DNA of 64,000 nt from Allorhodopirellula heiligendammensis (GCF_007860105.1 NZ_SJPU01000001.1:1284118-1348117); one strand, 5' to 3'. Positions 27,482 through 37,059 are shown, counted from the first letter of the stretch. Translations and numbers: made by a program. The notes: generated by a model from the sequence alone, not told the origin.

Positions 27482-29071
27482 ATGACGATACCACGAATAC
27501 TGACCACGCTGTTGCTCGCGACTTTCGCGGTAACTGTTGCCGCTGCGGACCGGCCCAATATCATCTTCATCTTCTCAGACGATCACGCCGAGCAAGCCAT
27601 CTCCGCCTACGGATCGAAGGTGAACCAGACGCCCCATATTGATCGCATTGCCGAGCGTGGAGCGCGATTTACTAACTCGTTTGTTACCAATTCGATCTGC
27701 ACACCGAGTCGGGCGACACTGTTGACGGGGCAGTACTCGCACCTCAATGGGGTGCCGGTGTTCAACAAATTTGACTCCTCACGCGATACCGTCGCGAAGC
27801 ACCTGCAGGCGGGGGGGTATCACACAGGCGTCATCGGCAAGTGGCACCTGGGATCGGACCCCGTTGGTTTCGATCGCTGGATCGTGCTGCCCGGCCAAGG
27901 GAACTACTGGAATCCGCAATTCCTAGTCGACGGCAAGCGGCTAACGATCGAAGGCCACTGTACCGATATCACCACCGACCTTGGCATCGAGTTTCTGAAA
28001 ACTCGGCCGGAAGACAAACCCTTCTTCTTGATGCTGCATCAAAAAGCCCCTCATCGCAATTGGGATCCCGATCTCAGAAACAAAGCAAAATTCAAAGACA
28101 AATCATTCCCTGAACCCGCAACACTTTGGGATGATTATGCGACCCGCCCCGCAGCACTCCCTGAAAACCAACAGACGGTGGCCCACGATTTAACTCGCCG
28201 CGATCTGAAACTCCTGCCCCCGGAGGATCTGAAAGGTCGAGAAGCCAATCAATGGTATGGCGTTAAACCAAACGAACTGACGGTCGAAGGACAGAAGCTC
28301 ACCGGCGATGAACTGACGAAGTGGAAGTACCAACGTTACATGCAGGACTACCTCGCCTGTGTGCAAGGCGTCGATGATGGGGTTGGCAAAGTTCTCGACT
28401 ATCTCGACACGACGGGTTTGGCTAAGAACACGATTGTCATCTACTGCGCCGACAACGGCTGGTATTTGGGTGAACTCGGACTCTATGACAAACGGTTCAT
28501 GTACGAACCCGGCCTGCGGGTGCCATTGCTCGCCTGCGGTCCTGGAATCAACGCGAACAGCACACCCGACCAGTTCGTCGCGAACATTGACTTGGCACCC
28601 ACGTTCCTCGATCTCGCCGGACTGCCGGTCCCCGAGTTCATGCAAGGCCGCTCGCTCGCTCCGCTGCTGCGCGGCGAATCACCGTCGGATTGGCGTGATA
28701 CGGTTTATTACCGTTACTACCATGACCCCGGACACCACAACACGGCGGCTCACTTGGGCGTGCGAACCAAGACGCACAAGCTGATCTACTATTGGAAGAT
28801 GGACGCCTACGAGATGTTCGATTTGGTCAACGACCCCAGCGAGCAACACAACCTGCTGTTCGCTGACGAGGAAGCCAGTAAGCCCGAGATTGCAGCGAAG
28901 TTCCAAGAACTCAAAACCGAGATTGCCCGCTTACAGACGGAGTTTAAAGACGACGGTCAGTATGCCGATCCAGTGACGTGGCCAAAGGGTGGCTCGGACG
29001 GCCCGTTTGACGACCATCAACCTGCCGGCAAGAAAACCGTTGCCGAAGCGATGAAGATGACGGCCACGTAG
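27482..29071 (+). CDS. Secreted sulfatase (formylglycine-dependent)
   Basis: The signal peptide is MTIPRILTTLLLATFAVTVAAA. The N-terminal metal site is NIIFIFSDDHAEQAISAYG and the formylglycine motif is CTPSRATLLTG (Cys 73, to be oxidised by a sulfatase-maturating enzyme). Further family motifs are GVIGKWHLG, PFFLMLHQKAPH, VIYCADNGWYLGE and GLRVPLLACGPG. At 529 residues it is a complete type I sulfatase, likely acting on sulfated polysaccharides, as is typical of marine planctomycetes. The ATG at 27482 follows GTAG. Confidence 0.95.
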   Translation: MTIPRILTTLLLATFAVTVAAADRPNIIFIFSDDHAEQAISAYGSKVNQTPHIDRIAERGARFTNSFVTNSICTPSRATLLTGQYSHLNGVPVFNKFDSSRDTVAKHLQAGGYHTGVIGKWHLGSDPVGFDRWIVLPGQGNYWNPQFLVDGKRLTIEGHCTDITTDLGIEFLKTRPEDKPFFLMLHQKAPHRNWDPDLRNKAKFKDKSFPEPATLWDDYATRPAALPENQQTVAHDLTRRDLKLLPPEDLKGREANQWYGVKPNELTVEGQKLTGDELTKWKYQRYMQDYLACVQGVDDGVGKVLDYLDTTGLAKNTIVIYCADNGWYLGELGLYDKRFMYEPGLRVPLLACGPGINANSTPDQFVANIDLAPTFLDLAGLPVPEFMQGRSLAPLLRGESPSDWRDTVYYRYYHDPGHHNTAAHLGVRTKTHKLIYYWKMDAYEMFDLVNDPSEQHNLLFADEEASKPEIAAKFQELKTEIARLQTEFKDDGQYADPVTWPKGGSDGPFDDHQPAGKKTVAEAMKMTAT

Positions 29072-29461
29072 AGGATTGGACTGGGAACGTGATACTGGAT
29101 TGACAGTGCAGCCTCCCGTATCTCTGATGCGAGTTCGGGCCACGAAGCGGCGACAGCGATCGATCACAAAGCACGTCGGGAGAAATCATTCCTCATCACT
29201 CTTTTGCGCCGACGTGCTTACGGTGCGTTGGCGGTTCCCAGAACTTGGAGTCCTTTGATTTGGTTCTGTAGGCTGAATCTCTTAATCGGCTGATCCACAC
29301 CGCAGTTCCAACGTGTACTTACAGCGACTGCGGAGATGAAGTGGTGCCCGCTGGTCGCTGCCAATCAAATAAAGTCAATCTGGAAGTCTTCGTAGGTATT
29401 TCCATCCCCATCTGATAGACGGCAAGTCCCTTGGCCACCTTGCCGCCAGTCTCCTACAGGC
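29072..29461. other. Intergenic stretch with an inverted repeat
   Basis: About 390 bp without a gene. AAGCACGTCGG (29169-29179) and CCGACGTGCTT (29209-29219) form a perfect 11-bp inverted repeat 29 bp apart, which could terminate the sulfatase transcript. Confidence 0.5.
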
Positions 29462-30199
29462 TTAGGCAACGTACCTGACCATGAACCTCCCATCGAATTG
29501 CCTCGAACATATTCTGCAGTAAACTTCGCTAAAGACATTCCCGTTGGTACAGTTGACTGTCATCCGCGGAAGTACCGCAATCATGCGGCTGATGCCAATG
29601 GATGAAAACAGCCACTCCGATCCAAGTGACGCGAATTGGCGTCTGGCACGGATCAACTCGGGATCTTCGCCTATTGCATCACATTCGGCGAAATAAACAT
29701 CCTCCTCGTACGGAAGCGCAAACACTCTGGAGGACTTACATGTCCAAGCCTTGCTGATGCCGCTTGGCGGTTCCGTCGTGGAAAACTCGCCGGCAACCGT
29801 CTCCGTCACAGCAATGGTGTTTGACAGACCGTCACTGATGTATGCGAGTGATACAGGGGGACCGCTGGCGTCGGTCCCCACCATGACACCATTCTCAACA
29901 CCAGGCGCACCACCTCCGGACACCATTAAAATATTGGTCGGGTGAATCTGGTTTTGTGGGAGGGGATCGTAATTGCGTTCCGGGCAGAGAAAGACAAGAG
30001 GCGTTTCGTATGAGAAACGTTCAGTCTGTGCAAAGTACGGCCGCTTTAGAGTGAGGGTCTCCCACAATGCTTGCTCCTCTAAAAAGGGAAGCAAGCGTCT
30101 CGTTCTGGAACTGATCGTCGAACCGCTGTTTGGAAGCTTGAAATATCGCGTGGATGGGAATGCCTTTTCGATCTTGCAAGAATTACTATTCATAGCCAT
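29462..30199 (-). pseudogene. Truncated DUF1559-type protein
   Basis: Core DUF1559 motifs are present: RRLLPFLEEQALWETL, PLVFLCPERNYDP, AYISDGLSNTIAVTETVAG. But the prepilin N-terminus ([12 protein letters not shown]) and the [10 protein letters not shown] stretch are absent, the frame upstream meets a stop within about 30 codons, and the C-terminus lacks the H-x9-DG ending. It looks like a decayed copy of genes such as 19226 and 37975, though a short signal-less paralogue cannot be excluded. Confidence 0.55.
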
Positions 30200-30578
30200 A
30201 CGCGCAGGCGGAGCTATCCTTGCGCCAATTGGTGGCGAGCCCTCGACTCCAACGAGATTTCAGATTGGTCTGGCGTCCATACCGGCCTTGTAACGGCAAA
30301 TAATGGCTCGTTCACTTTCGCTCTCAAGAGCTATTCTGGGATTGATACCCGATCGACCCATGTCTGATTTTCAAGGCCGGCATACGATGGATGCACGGAT
30401 TGCCTGCCAAGTACGCAGGGAGGTCTCGGAAGTGGGCTGTAGCGATCGATACGACCGAAATGACGCTCCTCCAAGGGAACTCGCCTCCAAAGGATCAGCC
30501 CCCTTTTCGGGCAGGCACATCAGGTAGTATCGAATGGGCTAACATATCTGCTCAAATCACCAACACGACGGAAGAACC
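30200..30578. other. Intergenic stretch, upstream of the quinone oxidoreductase
   Basis: About 380 bp; short frames only, none convincing. Promoter of the 30579 gene presumed. Confidence 0.35.
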
Positions 30579-31574
30579 ATGAATTCTCACTTTCGCTGCT
30601 TGTACGTCACACGAGCCGACGACGTTGTCTCGCACCGAATCACCGAGCGACCCGTTTCGGAACTGCCCGATGGCGATGTCACCATCGCGGTGCAGTGGTC
30701 GAGTTTGAACTACAAAGACGCCCTGGCGGCGACTGGGAATCCAGGCGTTGCACCGAACCTGCCGCATGTTCCCGGCATCGATGCCGCGGGGGTGGTGGAA
30801 GTGGGAACCGAACGCTTTCCCGTTGGTACGAAGGTGATCGTGACCGGGTACGATCTCGGCGGAAAGCGCTGGGGTGGATGGGCCGAGCGAATTCGGGTTC
30901 CCGAGTCGTGGGTCGTTCCGCTTCCCGACTCACTTTCACCGCGTGAAGCGATGATTATCGGCACGGCTGGATTCACGGCTGCCCAGTGCGTTCGCGAGCT
31001 GGTCCGCAACGATATCCATCCCGGCGAGAAACCCGTGCTCGTCACCGGGGCTACCGGCGGAGTCGGTTCCTTGGCGGTGAAACTGCTCAGCCAACTCGGG
31101 TATCGGGTTACCGCGATGACGGGCAAGTCCGATGCGCATGCGTGGTTGCGGAGCCTCGGTGCGAGTGAGATCGTTTCCCGCGATGAGCTGGATACAGCAT
31201 CGAGTCGTCCGCTGCTGTCGGCACGGTTCAGCGGTGGTGTCGATACTGTGGGCGGTCCCACGCTGGTGTCGTTGCTGAAATCCGTCGATGTCAATGGTTG
31301 CGTGTCCGCCTGCGGAATGGTCGGCAGCAGCGACTTGGACATGAGCGTGTTCCCCTTTATCCTCCGCGGCGTACGGTTGGCCGGGATCACGTCGGCGCTC
31401 TGCCCGATGGATGAGCGGCTGAAAATCTGGGAGCGGCTGGCCGGTCCCTGGATGCTAAACGACCTCGACGCAACGGCCACCGAAGTCGGTCTCGACGAGC
31501 TCTCGACCAAAATCGATGAAATCCTCGCCAGTAAAATTCGCGGCCGAGTCGTGGTGAATGTGGCTGAGGGCTAA
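30579..31574 (+). CDS. YhdH/AcuI-family quinone oxidoreductase / acryloyl-CoA reductase-like
   Basis: This 331-residue zinc-independent medium-chain dehydrogenase shows SSLNYKDALAATGNPGV, PHVPGIDAAGVVEVG, VTGYDLGGKRWGGWAERIRVP (typical of YhdH/AcuI rather than other MDRs), the Rossmann motif VLVTGATGGVGSLAVKLL (about 151) and GFTAAQCVREL. The C-terminus FILRGVRLAGI and the ending KIRGRVVVNV also match. AcuI reduces acryloyl-CoA to propionyl-CoA with NADPH; the substrate here is not proven. Confidence 0.92.
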   Translation: MNSHFRCLYVTRADDVVSHRITERPVSELPDGDVTIAVQWSSLNYKDALAATGNPGVAPNLPHVPGIDAAGVVEVGTERFPVGTKVIVTGYDLGGKRWGGWAERIRVPESWVVPLPDSLSPREAMIIGTAGFTAAQCVRELVRNDIHPGEKPVLVTGATGGVGSLAVKLLSQLGYRVTAMTGKSDAHAWLRSLGASEIVSRDELDTASSRPLLSARFSGGVDTVGGPTLVSLLKSVDVNGCVSACGMVGSSDLDMSVFPFILRGVRLAGITSALCPMDERLKIWERLAGPWMLNDLDATATEVGLDELSTKIDEILASKIRGRVVVNVAEG

Positions 31575-31592
31575 TTGCTTAAAGACTGACGT

Positions 31593-31644
31593 GTATGCGG
31601 GCGGGACGCCCGCGAACCGGTGCGCGGCCATCCCGCCCGCATAC
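31593..31644. repeat. Long hairpin of GC-rich interspersed type
   Basis: GTATGCGGGCGGGA (31593-31606) is the exact reverse complement of TCCCGCCCGCATAC (31631-31644), a 14-bp perfect stem with 24-nt loop. It may terminate the oxidoreductase transcript; sequence style suggests an interspersed repeat. Confidence 0.7.
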
Positions 31645-31649
31645 GTAGA

Positions 31650-32000
31650 TTTCCTGGGGCTGACACCCTGCCGATTACCTAATAGTTATAGACCCTGAAA
31701 GGATCGCGGAAATTAGCCGGTGTTTTGAGCGTAGCGAACACCACCGGAATCAAATACAGCAAATGCACGCCGACCCTGGCAGGGTCGCAGCCACAACGGT
31801 CCACTCCGCTCGGATGGGCTTTGACGCCCTTCGGGGTCAGCAATCGCGTCGTTTCAACCTGTCCGGCGGTGTTCGCGTCGCTCGACCGCCGGCTAATCTC
31901 TGAAACACCTTCGGCGTTGTCACGAAATTGGGTAATCCGCGGGGATCAGCCCCAGGATTTACAGTTCGATTTCCTGGGGCTTACGCCCCAGGCTATATGC
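31650..32000. repeat. Cluster of short planctomycete-style interspersed repeats
   Basis: The phrase TTTCCTGGGGCT occurs twice (31650 and 31970 areas) and the second forms CCTGGGGC-TTAC-GCCCCAGG (31973-31992). In between are CCCTGGCAGGG, TTTGACGCCCTTCGGGG and CCGGCGGTGTTCG-like palindromic pieces. No gene fits. I read it as a mosaic of REP-like elements between two convergent genes. Confidence 0.6.
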
Positions 32001-32066
32001 TGCCGCCACTACCGTGGCTAAGAGCGGTACTTCTGATACGCTCGCCGGGCCTGTGTTTCAGCAGCC

Positions 32067-33359
32067 TTACTCCGGCAGTCCGATCGACACCACTTCGGGA
32101 CTTTTCGGATTGGTAGGTGCTGGACTTTTTTGATCCGGATCTTGGTAATGAGCCGCATCGAAATGCTTGCCGTAGGCACCGAAATCGTTGAAGGCGTATT
32201 TCTTGGCCCAACGATAGACGAGGCTGCGTTCGGGAATTTCATCGCCCGGTTGGTATTGGCTGCGACGCGGTGAAACCGCCGCCAGCTCGTCCATCACGAC
32301 TCCTCGGGCGGTCGTGTCGCGCGCACCGTGTTTGTTCGCCAATTCGACCAGCAGATCGGGACGTTCCATGATCACACAGCCACGTGTCGTGCCCGCGGTG
32401 AGTTCACGGAAATCTCGCAGGAACTCGGAATTGTTAAACGTTTCGGCGAGCGGACGATCATCGTGGATCGATTCGGTCGCCAACTGGATCACGGGACACG
32501 GTTCAATATCGCCCCAGGGACCGATGTGGTGCGTGAATCCAGTCACAGCGGGGCACAGGGCGTTGCCCGCATCGTCGTGATAGGCGTCGATGACCACAAT
32601 CGGCTTGGTGGCCCGCGTGTCAACGACGAATTGCCGCACCCGCCGCTGTTCTTCGCTGGACAGCGCCAGTTGCGGGTTCGGTTCGGGGCCGACGGGACGG
32701 TAAATATGGAACCAACAGTACATCACACCCATCTCGATCAAGCGATCGACCCAGCGATCGGTCACCAGATCATCAATGTTGGATTTACAAACGCTGGTAC
32801 AGACACCGACAAGCAATTTATTACGAATCGCCGCTTCGATGCCCTCCATCGTTTGATTGAGCACGCCATCGCGGCCGCGCCGCGTATCGCTGATGATCTC
32901 GCTGCCTTCGACACTGATCAGTGGCGTGACGTTGCCGCATTTCCGCAGTCGCGCGGCGACTTCGTCGGTGATAAAATGCCCATTGGTGAAGACTTGGAAA
33001 TAAACGTCGGGATGGGTTTCGAAGAGCGTCAGCAAATCTTTGTGCATGAACGGTTCCCCGCCCAGAATGCCAAAAAAGCTGTTGCCCATCGCCTTGGCTT
33101 CGCGAATCGTTTTGCTGGCAGCATCCAGTTCGATGCGGCTCTGCTTTGCCGCGACATCGACCCAGCAACCCTGGCACCGCAGATTGCAGCTATTGATGAC
33201 TGACATGTAGAGAAAAGGCGGGAAAAACTCGCCCTTCTTCAGTCGCCGTTTGTGCCGATGGATGCTGCGCAAACCCTTCACCCCAAGCATCCAGACGGCC
33301 TTGGCCAACAGCCGTTTGTCGGTTTCTACAGCGAACCGGCGAGCCATTTTGAGATACAT
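32067..33359 (-). CDS. Radical SAM protein with additional C-terminal cysteines
   Basis: The 430-residue protein carries the SAM/[4Fe-4S] motif in NSCNLRCQGCW (CxxxCxxC, about residue 58), then GGEPFMHKDLL and the strand pattern of a radical SAM barrel (FQVFTNGHFIT, TPLISVEGSEIISDTRRG). Further Cys lie at NALCPAV, IEPCPVIQ and TRGCVIM, which may hold an auxiliary cluster as in SPASM-like enzymes. The C-terminus (FGAYGKHFDAAHYQDPDQKSP) is unlike known ones. Substrate unknown; a lipid- or peptide-modifying role cannot be told apart. Confidence 0.85.
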   Translation of the reverse strand: MYLKMARRFAVETDKRLLAKAVWMLGVKGLRSIHRHKRRLKKGEFFPPFLYMSVINSCNLRCQGCWVDVAAKQSRIELDAASKTIREAKAMGNSFFGILGGEPFMHKDLLTLFETHPDVYFQVFTNGHFITDEVAARLRKCGNVTPLISVEGSEIISDTRRGRDGVLNQTMEGIEAAIRNKLLVGVCTSVCKSNIDDLVTDRWVDRLIEMGVMYCWFHIYRPVGPEPNPQLALSSEEQRRVRQFVVDTRATKPIVVIDAYHDDAGNALCPAVTGFTHHIGPWGDIEPCPVIQLATESIHDDRPLAETFNNSEFLRDFRELTAGTTRGCVIMERPDLLVELANKHGARDTTARGVVMDELAAVSPRRSQYQPGDEIPERSLVYRWAKKYAFNDFGAYGKHFDAAHYQDPDQKSPAPTNPKSPEVVSIGLPE

Positions 33360-33635
33360 GAAGTCAGCAGTGAGGGAGAGGGGAAGTTGAGCGGTTGGGA
33401 GGTGGGAGCCGCTATTCTAACAGGTCACCGCTCCAAGGCAAAAGCGATTGCATGGTCGACCATCGGCTCGAACGGTCGTGAAATACCGCCGCGACCACTG
33501 ATCGCGTGAGAGCTCAGCCCGGCGGAGCCCTCTGGCGACCTGGACTAGGTGTACCATTGACACGTTGCCAAAGCTACAATGTAACCCGTCGCATCCTTAT
33601 TACCTCTTCTTACCTACGTCTCATCGAGTTGCAAC

Positions 33636-35045
33636 ATGACTGAGCAGAACGAAACATCCACATCCGCCGACTCGGCTTCCGCCCCCCCGAGCAGTGCCAT
33701 GCGCCGCCGCAGTGTGCTGCAGATCGCTGCGGGTGCCGCAGCGACGACACCGTATTTTGCGTGGAGCCCGCGCTCCTTCGCCCAGGAAGGGAACAGCAAG
33801 AATGATCGCCGCACCATTGGAGTCATCGGTGCGGGCGGGATGGCGACGGGAAATCTCAATGCCGCACGCCAGTGGCTCGATGTGGTCGCGATCGCGGATG
33901 TTGACGCGGGTCGGGCAGACGGATTCAACAAAAAGTTCAGCGATGGCAAGGCAGACGTTTATGACGACTACCGCCCCATGCTCGAGCGTGATGACATCGA
34001 TGTCTTGCATATCGCCACCCCGGATCATTGGCACACGAAGCCGCTGGTCGAAGCCATGCTCGCTGGCAAGGACGTGTACTGCGAAAAGCCGTTGACCCTG
34101 ACGATCGACGAAGGCAAGTTGATTCGTAAGGTGCAGAAACAAACTGGGCGCATCGTGCAGGTCGGCACTCAGCAGCGGAGCACGTTCCCGTTGTTCGTCA
34201 AAGCCTTAGCGATCGTCAACGAGGGCCGGCTGGGCAAAATCCGGCAGGTCCAAGCCGCTATTGGCGGCGCCCCAACAAGTCCCTCCATCCCCGTCGCCGA
34301 AGTCCCCAGCAAACTGGATTGGGACCGGTGGTTGGGGCCGGCACCGGCTGTTGATTACCTACACCTGCGAAAGGACAAAGCAACCTTCACGAACTGCCAC
34401 TATGAATTCCGCTGGTGGTACGAATATTCCGGCGGCAAGCTCACCGATTGGGGCGCCCACCACGTCGACATCTGCAATTGGGCACTGAAGCTCAACGGCC
34501 AGACCGAGGGGCCGACATCCATCAGTGGCACGGCAAAGCATCCCGTTGAGTTCAAAAACGGGGTGCCCCAGCAAGACGACCGCTACAACACGGCCACCTC
34601 GTTCCAATTCAACGTTCAGTATCCCGGCGATACCGAGATGATCATTCGCAACGATACCCGCAACGGCGTACTCATCACCGGCGATAAAGGTAGAATCTTT
34701 GTCAGCCGTGGTGCATTGCAGGGTCAACCTGTCGAAGATCTCGCCAACAACCCATTGCCCGACGATGCGATTGCGAAGGTATATCGGAACATGCCGATGG
34801 AGTTCAACGAGCGGAAACAGCACTGGGCCAACTTCCTGTACTGCGCTGAAAATAAAGTCCAGCCCATCTCGGACGTGCATTCGCACATGGAGATGCTCAA
34901 CGTCTGCCATCTCGCGGGAATTTGCGCAAGACTCGGCCGCGAGCTAAAATGGGACGATTCGATTGAACAAATTGTTGGCGACGACGAGGCCAATGCGATG
35001 CTCAGCCGTCCCTATCGCGACGGTTTTGCCATTGAGATGGGCTAG
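33636..35045 (+). CDS. Tat-exported Gfo/Idh/MocA-family oxidoreductase
   Basis: A twin-arginine signal (MRRRSVLQIAAGAAAT, about residues 23-50) precedes the NAD(P)-binding fold GVIGAGGMATGNL and the family motif CEKPLTLTIDEGK with WHTKPLVEAMLAGKDVY. The C-terminal domain holds WEYSGGKLTDWGAHHVDICNWAL-like residues (WWYEYSGGKLTDWGAHH). Family members oxidise or epimerise sugars; the export signal is common for planctomycete paralogues. It is followed by a strong hairpin at 35077. Confidence 0.92.
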   Translation: MTEQNETSTSADSASAPPSSAMRRRSVLQIAAGAAATTPYFAWSPRSFAQEGNSKNDRRTIGVIGAGGMATGNLNAARQWLDVVAIADVDAGRADGFNKKFSDGKADVYDDYRPMLERDDIDVLHIATPDHWHTKPLVEAMLAGKDVYCEKPLTLTIDEGKLIRKVQKQTGRIVQVGTQQRSTFPLFVKALAIVNEGRLGKIRQVQAAIGGAPTSPSIPVAEVPSKLDWDRWLGPAPAVDYLHLRKDKATFTNCHYEFRWWYEYSGGKLTDWGAHHVDICNWALKLNGQTEGPTSISGTAKHPVEFKNGVPQQDDRYNTATSFQFNVQYPGDTEMIIRNDTRNGVLITGDKGRIFVSRGALQGQPVEDLANNPLPDDAIAKVYRNMPMEFNERKQHWANFLYCAENKVQPISDVHSHMEMLNVCHLAGICARLGRELKWDDSIEQIVGDDEANAMLSRPYRDGFAIEMG

Positions 35046-35076
35046 GAGGCTTTCCGAATAGGTAGTCTAGAAAAAA

Positions 35077-35100
35077 CCTTCGGCGCGACCGCGCCGAAGG
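35077..35100. terminator. Hairpin between the oxidoreductase and rplM
   Basis: CCTTCGGCGC (35077-35086) pairs with GCGCCGAAGG (35091-35100) around GACC, with an A-run before and CCTTGT after. It probably isolates the ribosomal protein unit from upstream transcription. Confidence 0.6.
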
Positions 35101-35176
35101 CCTTGTCATGGGAGCGGTGTGTCGAGTACGCTATGCGATTCAAATTTTTGATGCCTCCCCGAGAAAAGTTCCCACC

Positions 35177-35632
35177 GTGGCTGTTCAGCGAACCTACATG
35201 GCCAAACCCGGCGAAGTCCAGAAGCAATGGCACATCGTCGATGCTAGCGACGAAGTGCTCGGTCGCTTGGCCAGCGATATCGCCGTCGTTTTGATGGGCA
35301 AACATCGCCCCGAATATACCCCGCACGTGGATTGCGGTGACTTTGTCATCGTGACCAACGTGGAAAAAATTGCGATGACCGGCAACAAAATGCAGGCTCG
35401 CCACTATACCTGGTACACCGGATACCCTGGCCTGCGGCTAGAGAGCTATCAAGACCGCCAGGAACGCAAACCAGAAGACCTGCTGCTGCACGCGGTTCGC
35501 CGCATGTTGCCCAAAAACCGCTTGGCACGACAGATGCTGGCTAAGCTCAAGATCTACGCAGGTCCTGATCACCCGCACACCGCTCAGCAGCCAAACGAAT
35601 TGGTTCGCCAGAGTAAGAAAGTCAACAATTAG
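35177..35632 (+). CDS. rplM: 50S ribosomal protein L13
   Basis: Product of about 151 residues: QRTYMAKPGEVQKQWHIVDA, LGRLASDIAVVLMGKHRPEYTPHVDCGDFVIV, TGNKMQARHYTWYTGYPG, AVRRMLPKNRLARQMLAKLKIYAGPDHPH. All match L13. I favour the GTG at 35177 (giving MAVQRTYMAKPG) over an upstream ATG at 35108, whose extra residues have no family counterpart; the ATG at 35198 is also possible. It is 18 bp upstream of rpsI, the classical L13-S9 pair. Confidence 0.96.
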   Translation: MAVQRTYMAKPGEVQKQWHIVDASDEVLGRLASDIAVVLMGKHRPEYTPHVDCGDFVIVTNVEKIAMTGNKMQARHYTWYTGYPGLRLESYQDRQERKPEDLLLHAVRRMLPKNRLARQMLAKLKIYAGPDHPHTAQQPNELVRQSKKVNN

Positions 35633-35650
35633 GTCCTGAGTGTCGAAACC

Positions 35651-36064
35651 ATGATTGCAGTAAAAAAAGATAAGATCAACGGCGACGCGCTCGGTACGGG
35701 TCGTCGCAAAAGCAGCGTTGCTCGCGTGCGGGTGCGTCCCGGCAGCGGCAATGTGACCATCAACGGCAAACCATTGAATGAGTTTTTCGTTAACGATCAG
35801 CATCAACGCGATATTCTCGAAACAATTCAAGCAGCCGGTTTGACTGATCAAATCGACGTGCTCGTTCGGGTTTCCGGCGGCGGCATGAGCGGCCAAAGCG
35901 GCGCGATTCGCATGGGCATCGCTCGTGCATTGTGTTCCCATGATGAAGCGTTGCACGATCCGATGCGTGAAGGCAGCTTCCTGACGCGAGATTCTCGCAT
36001 GAAGGAACGGAAGAAACCGGGTCTTCGTGGTGCTCGTCGCGGCGTCCAGTTTAGTAAACGATAA
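35651..36064 (+). CDS. rpsI: 30S ribosomal protein S9
   Basis: The 137-residue protein shows [29 protein letters not shown] motif ([12 protein letters not shown]), [21 protein letters not shown] and the conserved C-terminal tail [19 protein letters not shown] with QFSKR, whose Arg contacts the P-site tRNA. Downstream partner of rplM. Confidence 0.97.
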   Translation: MIAVKKDKINGDALGTGRRKSSVARVRVRPGSGNVTINGKPLNEFFVNDQHQRDILETIQAAGLTDQIDVLVRVSGGGMSGQSGAIRMGIARALCSHDEALHDPMREGSFLTRDSRMKERKKPGLRGARRGVQFSKR

Positions 36065-36077
36065 CAAGGCGTACGTT

Positions 36078-36299
36078 TTGAGCAAAAAAGAAGAAGCGTT
36101 TGAAGTCGAAGGGACCGTTACCCAGGCACTTGCCAACACCCGATTTCGTGTGCAACTCGAAACCGGGAACGATGTGCTCGCGCACGTTGCCGGACGGATG
36201 CGAAAGCACTTCATCCGGATCGTCCCTGGCGACAAGGTCCGGGTTGAGTTGTCGCCTTACGATTTGACCAAAGGTCGGATCGTGTACCGCGAACGCTAA
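36078..36299 (+). CDS. infA: Translation initiation factor IF-1 (TTG start)
   Basis: From the TTG at 36078 the product is 73 residues: [41 protein letters not shown] and [27 protein letters not shown], the OB-fold of IF-1 at its usual length of about 72. A GTG 51 bp upstream (36027) would overlap rpsI and add residues unlike the family, so TTG is better; AAGG at 36066 serves as ribosome binding site. Position directly after rpsI suggests co-transcription with L13-S9. Confidence 0.93.
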   Translation: MSKKEEAFEVEGTVTQALANTRFRVQLETGNDVLAHVAGRMRKHFIRIVPGDKVRVELSPYDLTKGRIVYRER

Positions 36300-36431
36300 C
36301 CGACTCTTTCTTGTCGCTGAGCCGCCCACTCCAACATTGATGTTGCGGAACTCGTCCCGAGTTTCGCTGTGCACCCTCCACGTAACGGAACTCAAGTTCG
36401 AGTTTCGTTCACTCTCACCAGGTACATTGTC

Positions 36432-36530
36432 GTGGCCAAACCACACCATAAACTGAAGAAAGCGAACCACGGGCGCCGTCCCGCTAACGCCAAGGCACGT
36501 AAGGCCAAACGCAGGAAGATCAAGACCTAG
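36432..36530 (+). CDS. 32-residue basic protein of the ribosomal cluster
   Basis: GTG start at 36432; the product is AKPHHKLKKANHGRRPAN followed by AKARKAKRRKIKT after the initiator Met. It is extremely basic, without hydrophobic core, 5 bp before the dehydratase gene. I recall similar tiny proteins in planctomycete genomes. Its length and charge suggest RNA or ribosome association, as inference only. Confidence 0.7.
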   Translation: MAKPHHKLKKANHGRRPANAKARKAKRRKIKT

Positions 36531-36534
36531 TTTC

Positions 36535-37059
36535 ATGGTGAAAAGCCCTTTCATCATTGAGCCCAGTCGGCTCGATTTTGACCATCCGATTGCGGACATC
36601 GAAGCGATTCGAAAGCTGAACCCGCAGCGACATGAGATGGAGCAGTTAACCGCGATCCTCTGTGAGGATCTCGAAACACACTCCTGCGCGGCCTACAAAC
36701 AGATCACTGACAACGAGTTCTGGGTGCGCGGACATATGCCGGGTATGCCACTCATGCCAGGCGTGATGATGCTTGAAGCGGTCGCGCAGTTGTCGAGCTA
36801 CTACACCCAAAAGCACGATCTGTTGGGAGCCGCGATGGTCGGCTTCGGCGGTGTCGATGAAGTCCGCTTTCGCGGTGTGGTTGTCCCCGGAGATCGACTC
36901 GTCGTAATGGTGCGGCTGGAGAAAGCCCGCCGCGGACGCATGATCGTCGCTCGCTTCCAAGGTGCTGTGGGCGAGAATCTTGTCCTCGAAGGCTGCCTAC
37001 GCGGCATTCCTATCCCCATTGAAGCGGTCACGGAACAGCTGACCGGCGGCTCGAAGTAG
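36535..37059 (+). CDS. FabZ-like 3-hydroxyacyl-ACP dehydratase
   Basis: The 174-residue hotdog-fold protein has the FabZ/FabA catalytic block WVRGHMPGMPLMPGVMMLEAVAQLSSYY (in part), with His about 68 and Glu about 82, and the strand pair GFGGVDEVRFRGVVVPGDRL. It removes water from 3-hydroxyacyl-ACP in fatty acid elongation. The ~45-residue N-terminal extension is longer than E. coli FabZ. It lies 5 bp behind the basic 32-mer, thus probably in one transcript with it. Confidence 0.88.
   Translation: MVKSPFIIEPSRLDFDHPIADIEAIRKLNPQRHEMEQLTAILCEDLETHSCAAYKQITDNEFWVRGHMPGMPLMPGVMMLEAVAQLSSYYTQKHDLLGAAMVGFGGVDEVRFRGVVVPGDRLVVMVRLEKARRGRMIVARFQGAVGENLVLEGCLRGIPIPIEAVTEQLTGGSK

Noticed and set aside
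36027-36299. Longer infA starting at GTG 36027
   Set aside because: Overlaps rpsI and adds 17 residues unknown in IF-1; TTG 36078 gives the normal length with a nearby ribosome binding site.
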